From positions 5,516,668 through 5,580,667 of the forward strand of contig NC_079519.1 of the NCBI RefSeq assembly GCF_000801105.2: 64,000 nucleotides of DNA, in the 5' to 3' direction. This DNA is from Raphanus sativus (lineage: Eukaryota > Streptophyta > Magnoliopsida > Brassicales > Brassicaceae). The position numbers and the translations under genes are program-made. Positions 54,060 through 64,000 of this stretch are shown piece by piece. The notes below the pieces were generated by a model. That model was not told the DNA's origin. It saw nothing but the letters and a program-made list of their open reading frames with translations, and ran no database searches. The stretch's first letter is position 1. The number at the start of each line of letters is the position of its first letter.

Positions 54060-55084
54060 AATTTAACATCCTTCACCAAAATAATCTAAATATGAAAACT
54101 CTAAATCAAATTTTCTCCTCTCATCAAAACTAAACCCTAACCTCTCCAATGGACTAGTAAACCCATGGACAAATATTTAACTTTTATACTTTTTAAATTT
54201 GAAAAAAATGTTTCAAAATCGTTTTTAATCATATTTTGATGATTTTTGTGAAAATATCAAAAAAACAGTTTTTCGACTTTTGAAATATTTTTATCAAATT
54301 CTATAAATCAAATAAAAAATATTGACATTTCCAATTTAATTTTATGATTTTTAGTTTGACAAATAAAATTAAAAGAATAAACGGGGAGATTTGGGCTTTA
54401 AATTCCTCAGTAGAGACAATTAATGAGACATAAGGCCACATGTCTATAATAAACATTTTTATTGGTGAAATTTTGGTTTTGCTGTATCTATTTTTTTTAA
54501 CATGTGAGAATGTTTTTAAAAATCCCTGAAAAAATAAAATTGACTATTGGCATAAGTTATATTTCACATTGTTATAATTTTAGTAGATGTTAAATAACAG
54601 AAATTCGAAATAATAATTTATAATCTAATTTATAATTTTTCCCCAATGCTAAAGCAATTGTTATGTGGCATTTAAATAACATACGAGACTATTAAAAAGG
54701 TACAAAGAGATAAAACATGTATTTTTGCTAAATTTACACTACATTCATTTATCTTTCCAGTTGTAATCTTACATCCAAATATCCTTCCGTTCTCTTTTGC
54801 TAAGTTTTATATAATTATCTTTATTATTTTGAAATATAATGTAAGTATAAAAATATAAGTTTACAATCTGTTTTGTGAATAACTAATTTGACGGCCCCTT
54901 GGTTTTTTCTTGGGTGCTGTTAGATTAACTATTGACAGCTACTTTCATTCTTTTAAGTTTTTCTTAACTAATCTACGTAATTGTTAATAACTAATTTGAA
55001 ACCTTACTTTTTGATGTAATATTAACGAATTCAGTTAAAGTCATTAGATTGAAGAGACTGATATATCCAATTTTCTTTTTTTTT
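54060..55084. other. AT-rich intergenic DNA
   Basis: No supported feature. Confidence 0.5.

Positions 55085-55155
<71 letters not shown>
55085..55155. repeat. (CA)n(TA)n microsatellite
   Basis: CA units followed by about 25 TA units. Confidence 0.9.
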
Positions 55156-55157
<2 letters not shown>

Positions 55158-55225
55158 AATTTTCTTTGAAGAATCTATTTAAAATACTATTCTATTTTTT
55201 TGTCTACATAAAATACTATTCATTT

Positions 55226-56302
55226 TAACACGAAAACTCCTCAACTAAGTTTGTTTTGGGTAAAGACCCCTAAACTAAGTATTTAACGAAATAACCCCCA
55301 AACTAACTTTATTTAATGAATTAAATCTTCTCAGGTCATAATTACCAGTACTACTGGTAAATTTTTTTAGGGGTTTTTACATTAAGTAAACATAGTTGGG
55401 GGTTTTATCATTAAAATAAAATAAAAATCCAAAATTTAATAACATTATCTAAAAATTAGTATTTTAATTTTTAAAATTAGAATTTTTTTATTTATATAGA
55501 TATATGAGTCTGATAAATCAACACTATATATGTATAAATTAAAAATGTAAAAACCCAAAAATAGAAAGCATTATCTAAAGATTTACATGAATTATCTAAA
55601 AATTAAATATGTAAAAGACAAGTAAATATAATAAAAATTATATCTTATCTAGTAACTTAAATTTTCAAAATTAGAATTTTTAAAAATTTCTGTAAATATA
55701 TGAGTCTGTTTTTTTTAAATCAACATCATATATGTATAAATAAAAAATGTATAATTAAAGTTATACATATATAATGTTGATTTTTTTAAAACAAAAATCA
55801 GACTCATATATTATAGAAATTTTTTAAAATGCTAATTTTGAAAATTAAAGTTACTAGATAAGATATGATTTTTGGTATATTTTCTTGTCTTTTACATATT
55901 TAATTTTTAGATAATTTTATTACATGTAAATCTTTAAAAAAAAATTCTATTTTGGGTTTTTACATTTTTAATTTATACATATATAGTGTTGATTTAAAAA
56001 AAAATCAGACTCACATATCTTTATAAATTAAAAAAATGCTAATTTAAAAAATTAAAATTACTAATCTTTAGATAATGTTATTATATTTTGGATTTTTTTA
56101 TTTTTTTTATTTTAATGATAAAATCCCCAACTATATTTACTTAATGTAAAACCCATAAACTAAATATTTATCAGTAGTATTGGTAATTATGATCTAAGAA
56201 GGTTTAATTCATTAAATAAAGTTAGTTTGAGGGTTATTTCGTTAAATACTTAGTTTGAAGGTTTTTATCCAAAACAAACTTAGTTGAGGGGTTTTAGTGT
56301 TA
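55226..56302. mobile_element. Long foldback element (about 0.5-kb inverted arms)
   Basis: The left arm from TAACACGAAAACTCCTCAAC matches the complement of the right arm ending GTTGAGGGGTTTTAGTGTTA. Pairing continues through CTAAACTAAGTATTTAACGA, AATTACCAGTACTACTGGTA and an AT-rich region to a centre near 55750. Almost the whole 1.08 kb is inverted repeat with no coding capacity. A target duplication could not be fixed. Confidence 0.85.
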
Positions 56303-56711
56303 AAAATCCTTTAAAATATTATTCAAAACTTTCAAACTTTAAAAAAATTCCAAACACTATCTTGTTTTACTTCAAGTAAGCTAAATTGACTTAATGACGT
56401 GAAAACGGAAGCCAATTCTTTCATAACTACATATTCCTTGTTATTATACACTCAGTCAAAAGATGTCAACGGTTAACTCAGTTGATGGACGATGACGACT
56501 AATGACGTCACCATCAAGTTTTTTTAAAGGTAAATATATTAACATAATCCGGCCCGAACCGGGAATCCGGTATCGGTTACAATTTGAATCCGACAAGTTC
56601 TGTCTCTCCTCTCCTTCCTCAGTTTTAAATAGAAACGAAACCAGTTCAACTTTCACTCACTCATCGCACATACACAAACACAAGAAAAGAAAGTTAAAAA
56701 AAAAACAAGTA

Positions 56712-58803
56712 ATGGGTGGACACGTAAACCCCTCCATAGCCTCAGGCGATACGTGTCCATGTTTCATATACTCCGAGGACATAGTGGCTCCTCCTCTGCC
56801 GCATGATAATGATCATCATCATATGTTCCTGCCTCCGCCGTCTCTTATGATAAGCCACCACTCACTATTTGCGGCCGAGGCAGTTTCAGGGTTTGGTTAC
56901 TTTGGTTCTGGCACAAACAGTGGGGGCGGAAGCAGCAGCTGCGACTCGCCGAGCTCGATGGGGAGCGGCGGAGATAATCTTATTATGCAGAGGAGTGTGA
57001 GTAGCCATAATGGCTTTTATGGTAATTTACCGACGTCGGCCCACGATGATGATGGGCCAGTGAGACGGGCCCTTAGCGCCGGAGATCCGCCGGTAAGTAA
57101 TAATACCTATATAATATATACACTTTCATCCACATGTATTGATTTTTTTTTCTTTTTTTTTTGTTGAGAATTGACATGTATTTATATTTCAAACATGTCT
57201 TTTTTTCAAATATATCTTTTCCATTTCTATGTTTACGTGTTTTTTTTGTTAAGATGATTAGAATTTTATAACAACGAAATACAGAAATAACAGTTGGAGC
57301 CTATATTCCCATCAGTTTCATCCGCGAAATCTTTTCTGCGTTTGCATATGGAGAAAAGTAGTGTTTACAATGAACTTTGTTATAGTATAAAAACAAATGT
57401 ACGCTTTGGCATGTATGTAGAGGAGTAGCAGAAGAGAAAGCAGCACGGTGTGGAGTGAGAGCAATGCAATAATCGAAGGAATGAGCAAACCCTATAAGTA
57501 CAGTCCTGAGGAGAAGAAAGAGAGGATCGAAAAATATCGTAGCAAACGAAATCTTAGGAATTTCAACAAGAGGATTAAGGTAATTTTAAACTTAATTTTT
57601 ACATTTGTAATTTATAATTTTTGTGTGTTCTTCTAACAGAAAATTTCAATTATATCATTTCTCTTATAGAAAGAAAAATTGATGTAGCATGTAATTATTT
57701 AACGGGCAATTTATCTTTTAATTTATATATGTGAGACATATATGGATTCTTTTAAGATATGACATGTCGTTTGTATAAAATAGTGACATGCACCTGCACA
57801 ATTATTCATGCTAACCCATTCATTTTATAATAAGCATAGATTTACTAATTTTCTCTAAATCAACTAACAATGAATTTTAATTTTCGAAAAAAAAAAAATT
57901 GCATCAAATTTTAGCAAAAAAAAAGAAAAACAAAAAAAAAGAATTCTTTAATTCAAATACAAACCATTCGGCATTCGTGGCTAAATAATTTTCGTAGACA
58001 CGTGTTCACGTTTAATACAAAACTAAAGGTTCGTTGACCACAAAGATAAAAAATGGCTTAATATATCATATCAATCACTCTATCACTTAAAAAGTAACAT
58101 TGGATTATTTATTTTAACCTTATCTTTAAGCATAAATAGAATTTCACTTGACATATGTGAGTATATGAATGAGAATTAATGTTATGTCACATCAAATTTG
58201 GTCTTAGGGAATCTTTTGAGATAGACACATGAAGCTCCAAAGGTTGCCACAAGTTTATTTTTCCATTATTTGCTTGGACAACCTCCATTAACTATATTTG
58301 TCATGAGAAGGTCCCCAAGTATCCAAAACATATCCCGGGTTACTTCATCAAGGAACAGAAAAATTATACATGTAGTTCATGTTCGAGTTTCATTCCTAAT
58401 CAAACTTTTATATGTTACATTAACATATGCAAACCGTGATGTTTTCTGCCGTAGTTATAATTGTATGAACATTAATATGTTATATCGTTTCACTTGTTAT
58501 CTGTGCATCGAAACTTTTTAGACAAAACAACCATTTACTACAAATAAGAGACCTAGTGTTCTCTAAATATCACATTGATTTTGAGAAGGATTTAAATTAA
58601 TAAATATTATTTTTCATTAGTATGAATGCAGGAAGACATTAGCGGACAGTAGGCCAAGAATAAGAGGAAGATTTGCAAGGAATGATGAGATGTCACAACA
58701 AGAACAAGTTGATGTAGTTGAAGCTGTGGTTGGAGATGTTGACACGTGGGCGTCTTTCTTGAATCTTTCTCTGCTAATCACTTCCTTAATTAACTTGTGC
58801 TAG
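56712..58803 (+). CDS. CCT-motif family protein (At5g59990-like)
   Basis: 240 residues from three exons: 56712-57092, 57421-57579, 58621-58803 (723 nt, frame kept). The N-terminal half is Ser/Gly/His-rich with DHHHMFLPPPSLM and a glycine run. The CCT domain (about 157-199) spans exons 2 and 3: EKKERIEKYRSKRNLRNFNK, then RIKYECRKTLADSRPRIRG, then RFARND. CCT domains give nuclear localisation and NF-Y-like DNA or partner binding, as in CONSTANS and TOC1. There is no B-box or receiver domain, so this is the CMF (CCT-only) class. The second intron is unusually long (1041 bp). Start at the first Met after an A-rich leader. Confidence 0.93.
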
Positions 58804-60475
58804 TTATGTTTATGTTTTTCATTTCTTATATATGTTTATATAGCACTTAATTTGTTGGTTTACAAGACTGCACCATGTTTCTAAACTCATGTAGGTTTTG
58901 GGTTTCATTGTAAATAAGAATAACATATTTTGTATATTTGTTCGGATATATCTTAGCTACAAGATCGATCTTCACTGGCTAATTTTTTTTTGGGTGAGGG
59001 AACAGAACCACTTCGCATGGTATGGAGTTCGATCCTAAGTTCTCCAGTTGAGAGAAATGGTCGATAGTCTAAGGGAAAACAGCGTATCAATTACTTATCT
59101 ACCAAAGATCATTAAATATATAATTCCTATATATATTCATATATTTATTTTTCATTCAAAACAAATAAGTATATCATATTTAGAGCAAAACATCGGCTAT
59201 AAGATTGTAGACTTATACGTGAAAATGGTAGTGTAATAACTTATGATAAGTTATATCTAGTAATGATGTATTTCTTTTAAGACATCACTTATAGCAAACA
59301 TAAATAATATAAAAAAATTGAACAGAAAAATAAATAAACATAAAAATTTGAATTAGCATTTTGTCTGATTTGTATCATAAACTTGTATAATTTGTGTAGT
59401 ATTCATACACCAAACTAAGAATATTTTCAAACTTATTTTGCAGAATAACAAAAACAGTTAGGATTTATTGATATCTATTAATATTTATGTCCTATTGTAT
59501 ATTATATTTAAAATTAGTAATCTGCGTGTATGAGTTATAGACTATAAAAAATAGCTAAATAGGAAAAGACATCCAATTTGTTCCCTACTAAAATGAAGTT
59601 GTCTTCATTCCATATCATTAACACTTATGGGCCCGTAAAATAGTTTATGCATAGAGTTTATTATGTTCCTTAATGGTCCAAATTTTCATTTGCCAACTTG
59701 ATTTACAAAAAAGAGTCAGAAAGTACAAAGGTGATGACTTTTAGCATAGAAAATCATGTAATGAACATGGTCATGTTACTGGATGATTTCATCACTCTCA
59801 CGTTGATTACTCATCGTGCTAGTGCTACCAAGTACTAGCAATCTCCAAAGCAAGCATACATTAATAACTTATAAACCCTTAGGAAACCAAAGAAGGTTCC
59901 ACTCATATAAACTAAACTAAAGTAATCAAACATAACATCAATTGTCTTATTTATAAGAAGAAAGTATTCGTTTTTTTTTTCAAATGAAATACAACTTGAG
60001 ATGTTTTAGTTTTAAACAAAGTAGTTTTAGAGAGCAGTTTCTCTTCTTTAACAAAGGCTATAGCGAGAGGTGTAGGCCCTCAGGCAACCATGTCCCCGAC
60101 TTTTGTCGGCCGGCGGTAGATTTACCAACTCTCCACTCTTTAACATGTGTTTTTCACTTTTTTATTTCTTTTTAGTATTTTAATTAACAGTCTTTTTCTT
60201 GAACACGAGGACACGATGATACCAACCCTAAACTTTGAAGAATAAATTATAATTTTTATCTTCCCCATTTTGATGATCAGTTCAACAATACAACGAGAGT
60301 AGCGTGGGTTTAATTAAATCAATGAGCAAAACTTCACTAGCGTTTAAGAATCATCAACTCCTTCTATGTTTTCTTTTACTGATTCGTTTGAAACGTTGTA
60401 GTAGAAAAGGCTTCAAAGGTTGTAGTTGTGTCGATCTAACCCAACTCCTCTTCCCTCGTACCTTACCTGCATATT
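58804..60475. other. Intergenic DNA, possible SINE and LINE-tail remnants
   Basis: Near 59000-59050, GGAGTTCGATCC resembles a pol III B box. Near 60065-60140, GGTGTAGGCCCTCAGGCAAC followed by the hairpin CCCGACTTTTGTCGG looks structured but is not identified. The 63-codon frame across it has no domain. Confidence 0.4.
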
Positions 60476-61672
60476 TTACATAAGACTGAAGCTTAGTCCA
60501 TAGGGTAAGGTTTCCAAATGATGAAACTTAGATCCAATACCTGAGCTTCTGGCATTGTTTATTTCAGAGGACTTGACATGGGCTTGCTGATCAGTTTCGG
60601 TTTCCCTGTTGTCCTCACTGGACTCTAACCTTGATACTTGGTCATGCTCTTGTCCAACCGCCTCTGGACTGAGAGAGTTACTCTGTTCACTTAGCAATTC
60701 GGTAGTCTCAGAGGAGGATAAGTTAGGAAGAATAATATTATTGTCACCTGTTTCATGCTTCTGGTCTTCTTCCACTGTCACCTCCATGTACTCGTCGTGA
60801 TTTGCTTCCAAAGAGCCATCGATTTTCATCTCATCACCATCAATGGATGTAAGTTGCTCAATAATAGCATGACCAGAAACAGCTCTGACTCCGTCCACTG
60901 GGACTTCATCATCAGCACCACCACTAGTTTCCATGTTTAAATTTTCACAGGACTTTGTTGGATCCGTGACCGCTTTCTGGTGGCGACATTGTTTATCTTC
61001 AGAATCCAACTCGGTCTGCATGTTAACATCAGAAGCTGCATGATCTGAGACTGTACATCTTATCAGTGTAACCGATGCAGCTGCTTCATCCTGCACCAAA
61101 AGCCCATGTCCCTCGCTGGACAGGGGGACGTTCGTTGCAGGTTCCACTTTGTCGTCATCCTTAATTTATCATCACATGAAGCTGAATCAGCCATACACTG
61201 CACCGGTGCGTCAATCATCTTAGGCGCAGGTGGCTGAGTCAAAGATTCCGCCCCTAGAATATTACTGATCCTGAAAACCATGCGAAGGCAAGCCATTACG
61301 ATCAGAGGTGAAATCAAACGCCTTGGACGGTTTGTGCGCCACGGCACGTGTGGTGGCTTCAAAAGCCTTAGCGAGATCTTCCAAGAGCATGTCACCTTCG
61401 CCGCTCGAGAGGGGATCCCACTTCATACAATCTCCAGACAGAGCTGCTCGAGACTAAACGTTCACTAGAAGAAAGCAACTCAACCCTGACTGCTTCTTTG
61501 TGAAACCGCTTCTTCTTCAAAATCTTGGCTATCATATTCCTAATGTCAAAATCCAAAAGCTCTCAGAGACAAAAAAAAAAACAGAAGTGCTAGAGAGAGT
61601 TGAACAACACCATTACCTACAGTTAACTGAAATTGCAGCTTTGGCTCTCTCACTAGAGAGTCCAAGCAAGGA
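60476..61672 (-). pseudogene. GAF1: RNase P/MRP p30 subunit gene (GAF1-like), frame-broken and cut by the gap
   Basis: The visible first exon (61617-61672, entering from the gap) encodes LLGLSSERAKAAISVNCR. An intron (61540-61616, GT..AG) is followed by NMIAKILKKKRFHKEAVRVE from 61539, the C-terminal end of the p30 fold. Downstream homologous text changes frame three times: near 61440-61470, before MKWDPLSSGEGDMLLEDLAK; near 61280 in GGTTTTCAGG, where one extra T gives a TAA at 61262-61264; and near 61150. The last open part (60476-61147) is an acidic C-terminal tail. p30 is a protein subunit of the nuclear RNase P and MRP ribonucleases that process tRNA and rRNA precursors. Either the gene is a pseudogene or the assembly has indels beside the gap. 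Confidence 0.75.
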
Positions 61673-61772
61673 NNNNNNNNNNNNNNNNNNNNNNNNNNNN
61701 NNNNNNNNNNNNNNNNNNNNNNNNNNNNNNNNNNNNNNNNNNNNNNNNNNNNNNNNNNNNNNNNNNNNNNNN
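61673..61772. other. Assembly gap of 100 N
   Basis: Exactly 100 N, the conventional filler for a gap of unknown size. A gene lies on the left and satellite DNA on the right. Confidence 0.98.
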
Positions 61773-64000
61773 AAACAATGAGTTTTCAGTAAATCATCTA
61801 TATACTGAAGTTTATACTCTTCACTTTGTTTTTAAAAATTTCAAACCAAGTTCTACATTTGAATTAATATATTCTAAACTCTCTTTCATAGTATATAAGA
61901 ATCATTCTAATTTTTAAAATTTAGTTTACTAAAATTTTATTTACTGCCTAGATTAGTGGAATTAGCATTATAAAATCTTCATTATCTAGAGAAATAGAGA
62001 CAACAGAGGTTCTAAACTGGTTGACCATCATCTTATGTTAGTGCTCGATGAAACTATACACTAAAACCAGATTTTATAGTTTTGAAAATTTCCAAAATCT
62101 GTGGGTTAACCCCTTCTAAAATAATGAGTTTTGATAAATGCTCTATATACTGAAGTTTTATACTCTTCACTTTAGTTTAAAAATTTCAAACCACATTCTA
62201 CATTTGAATTAATTTATTCTAAACTAACTTTTCATGGCATATAGGTATCATTCTAATTTTTTAATATTTAGTTTACTAAAATTATATACTGCCTAGATTA
62301 GTGGAATTAACATTATAAAATCTTCATTATCTAGAGAAATGAAGACAATAGAGGTTCTAAAACTCTTTGACCATCATCTTATACTAGTGCTCAATGAAAC
62401 TATACACTAAAACCAGATTTTCATATTTTGAAAAATTTCAAAATCCGTGGGTTAAACCCTTCAAAAATAATTAGTTTTCAGTAAATGCTCTATATACTGA
62501 AGTTTATACTCTTCACTTTTGTTTAAAAATTTCAAACCACATTTAAATTTTGAATTAATGTATTCTAAACTATCTTTCATGGTATATAGGAATCATTCTA
62601 TTTTTTTAATATTTAATTTGGTAAGATTTCATATACTGCCTAAAATAGTGAAAATTACCATTATAAAATCTTTATTATCAAGAGAAACGGAAAACAACAA
62701 GAGTTCTAAACCTCTTTGACCATCATCTATGTCAGTGCTCTAAGAAACCATACACTAAACCCAGATTTTCACATTTAAAAAAAAATCAAAATCTGTGGGT
62801 TAACCCCCTTTTATAACAATGAGTTTTCGGTAAATCTTCTATATACTGAAACTTATACTCTTCACTTTTGTTTTAAAAATTTTAACCAAATTTAATTTGA
62901 ATTAATGTATTCTAGACTCTCTTTCATGGTATATAGGAATCATTCTAGTTTTTAAAAATTTAGTTTACAAAAATTTCATTTACTGCCTAAATTAATGGAA
63001 TTAGCATTATAAAATCTTCATTATCTAGAGAAACGGAGACAACAGAGGTTTTCATATGTCAGTTCTCGATGAAACTAAACACTAAAACCAGATTTTCATA
63101 ATTTTGAATATTTTCCAAAATCCGTGGGTTACCCCTTCTAAAATAATGAGTTTTCGGTAAACGATCTATATAATGAAGTTTATACTCTTCACTTTAGTTT
63201 AAAAATTTCAAACACATTCTACATTTGAATTAATTTATTTTTAAACTATCTTTCATGGCATATAGGTATCATTCTAATTTTTAATATTTAGTTTACTAAA
63301 ATTTCATATACTGCCTAGATTAGTGGAACTAGCATTATAAAATTCTTCATTATCTAGAGAAACGAAAACAACAGAGGTTTATAACTCTTTGACCATCATC
63401 TTATATTAGTGCTCAATGAAACTATACACTAAAACCAGATTTTTCATATTTTTGAAAAGATTCCGAAATCCGTGGGTTAACCCCTTCAAAAATAATTAAT
63501 TTTTGGTAAATGCTCTATATACTGATGTTTATACTCTTCACTTTAGTTTAAAATTTTCAAACCACATTCTACATTTGAATTAATGTATTCTAAACTATAT
63601 TTCATGGTATATAGGAATCATTCTAATTTTTTAAATTTAGTTTACTAAAATTTCATTTACTGCCTAGATTAGTGGAATTAGCATTATAAAATCTTCATTA
63701 TCTAGAGAAACAGAGACAACAGAGGTTCTAAACTCTTTGACCATCATCTTATGTCAGTTCTCGATTGAACTATACACTAAAACTACATTTTCATATTTTT
63801 GAAAATTTTCTAAAATCCGTGGGTAACCCCTTCTAAAATAATGAGTTTTCGGTAAATCCTCTATACTGAAGTTTATACTCTTCACTTTTGTTTTAAAATT
63901 TCAAACCACATTCGACATTTGAATTAATGTATTCTAACTATTTTTCATGTTATACAGGAATCATTCTATTTTTAATATTTAGTTTACTAAAATTCATATA
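61773..64000. repeat. Tandem satellite array with ~345-bp monomer
   Basis: The motif GAGTTTTCRGTAAATC recurs at about 61780, 62126, 62471, 62820, 63148, 63498 and 63842, spacing 344-350 bp except one 328-bp monomer that lost part of its CTTTGACCATCATC segment. Monomers share TACTCTTCACTTT, ACTGCCTAGATTAGTGG, CATTATCTAGAGAAA and CCGTGGGTTAACCCC. Divergence between copies is around 10 percent by eye. The array runs off the right edge. The length fits the ~350-bp tandem satellites reported in Brassica and Raphanus, but I cannot name the family. Confidence 0.95.

Noticed and set aside
59984..60175. 63-codon frame with the hairpin CCCGACTTTTGTCGG
   Set aside because: No homology recognised; the hairpin alone does not identify an RNA gene.
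61773..64000. Regularly spaced repeats as a CRISPR array
   Set aside because: The whole ~345-bp unit repeats with no unique spacers, and the genome is plant.

Overview
This is nuclear DNA from a crucifer (Brassicaceae), most likely a Brassica or Raphanus relative. It has spliced plant genes with GT..AG introns, AT-rich intergenic DNA full of plant transposons, and a gene order I recognise from the lower arm of Arabidopsis chromosome 5: tandem B3 (REM) genes, TOE2, a Pumilio gene (APUM18-like), PRR3, LAC17, a CCT-motif gene and an RNase P/MRP p30 gene (GAF1), i.e. about At5g60142 down to At5g59980. The locus numbers are from memory. The order agrees with the protein identities, which rest on the exon models given below.

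Layout. 1-7.1 kb: tail of an acidic protein, then a two-domain B3 gene split by a young, complete Ty1/Copia element (1462-6482). Its LTRs are identical, and its 5-bp target duplication sits exactly at the point where the two halves of the B3 reading frame rejoin. 8.0-10.5 kb: TOE2 (minus strand, nine coding exons, miR172 site). 11.7-13.2 kb: broken FtsH protease fragment. 14.1-17.5 kb: nested Helitrons and a small TA-flanked MITE. 18.2-24.0 kb: full-length LINE with both ORFs open and an 18-bp target duplication. 25.8-26.9 kb: small DNA transposons. 27.7-28.7 kb: Pumilio gene (minus). 29.9-32.1 kb: PRR3 (plus, ten exons). 33.3-35.3 kb: LAC17 (minus, five exons). 35.4-56.5 kb: a gene-poor stretch of about 21 kb holding a Helitron, a decayed LINE, SINEs, hAT-type MITEs, a pair of MITEs with telomere-like internal sequence and a ~1.1-kb foldback. 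56.7-58.8 kb: CCT-domain gene. 60.5-61.7 kb: frame-broken RNase P p30-like gene running into a 100-N assembly gap. 61.8-64.0 kb: tandem ~345-bp satellite.

Function. The genes are not an operon-like set. By family, TOE2 is a miR172-controlled floral repressor, PRR3 is a circadian-clock pseudo-response regulator, LAC17 is a lignin-polymerising laccase under miR397 control, the Pumilio protein binds RNA and the CCT protein is nuclear and probably regulatory. The main evolutionary signals are a recent insertional knockout of a B3 gene, compaction between PRR3 and LAC17, large TE-driven expansion between LAC17 and the CCT gene, and decay (or poor assembly) of the p30 gene beside a satellite block. 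I see no CRISPR array, prokaryotic operon or clearly new multi-gene system.
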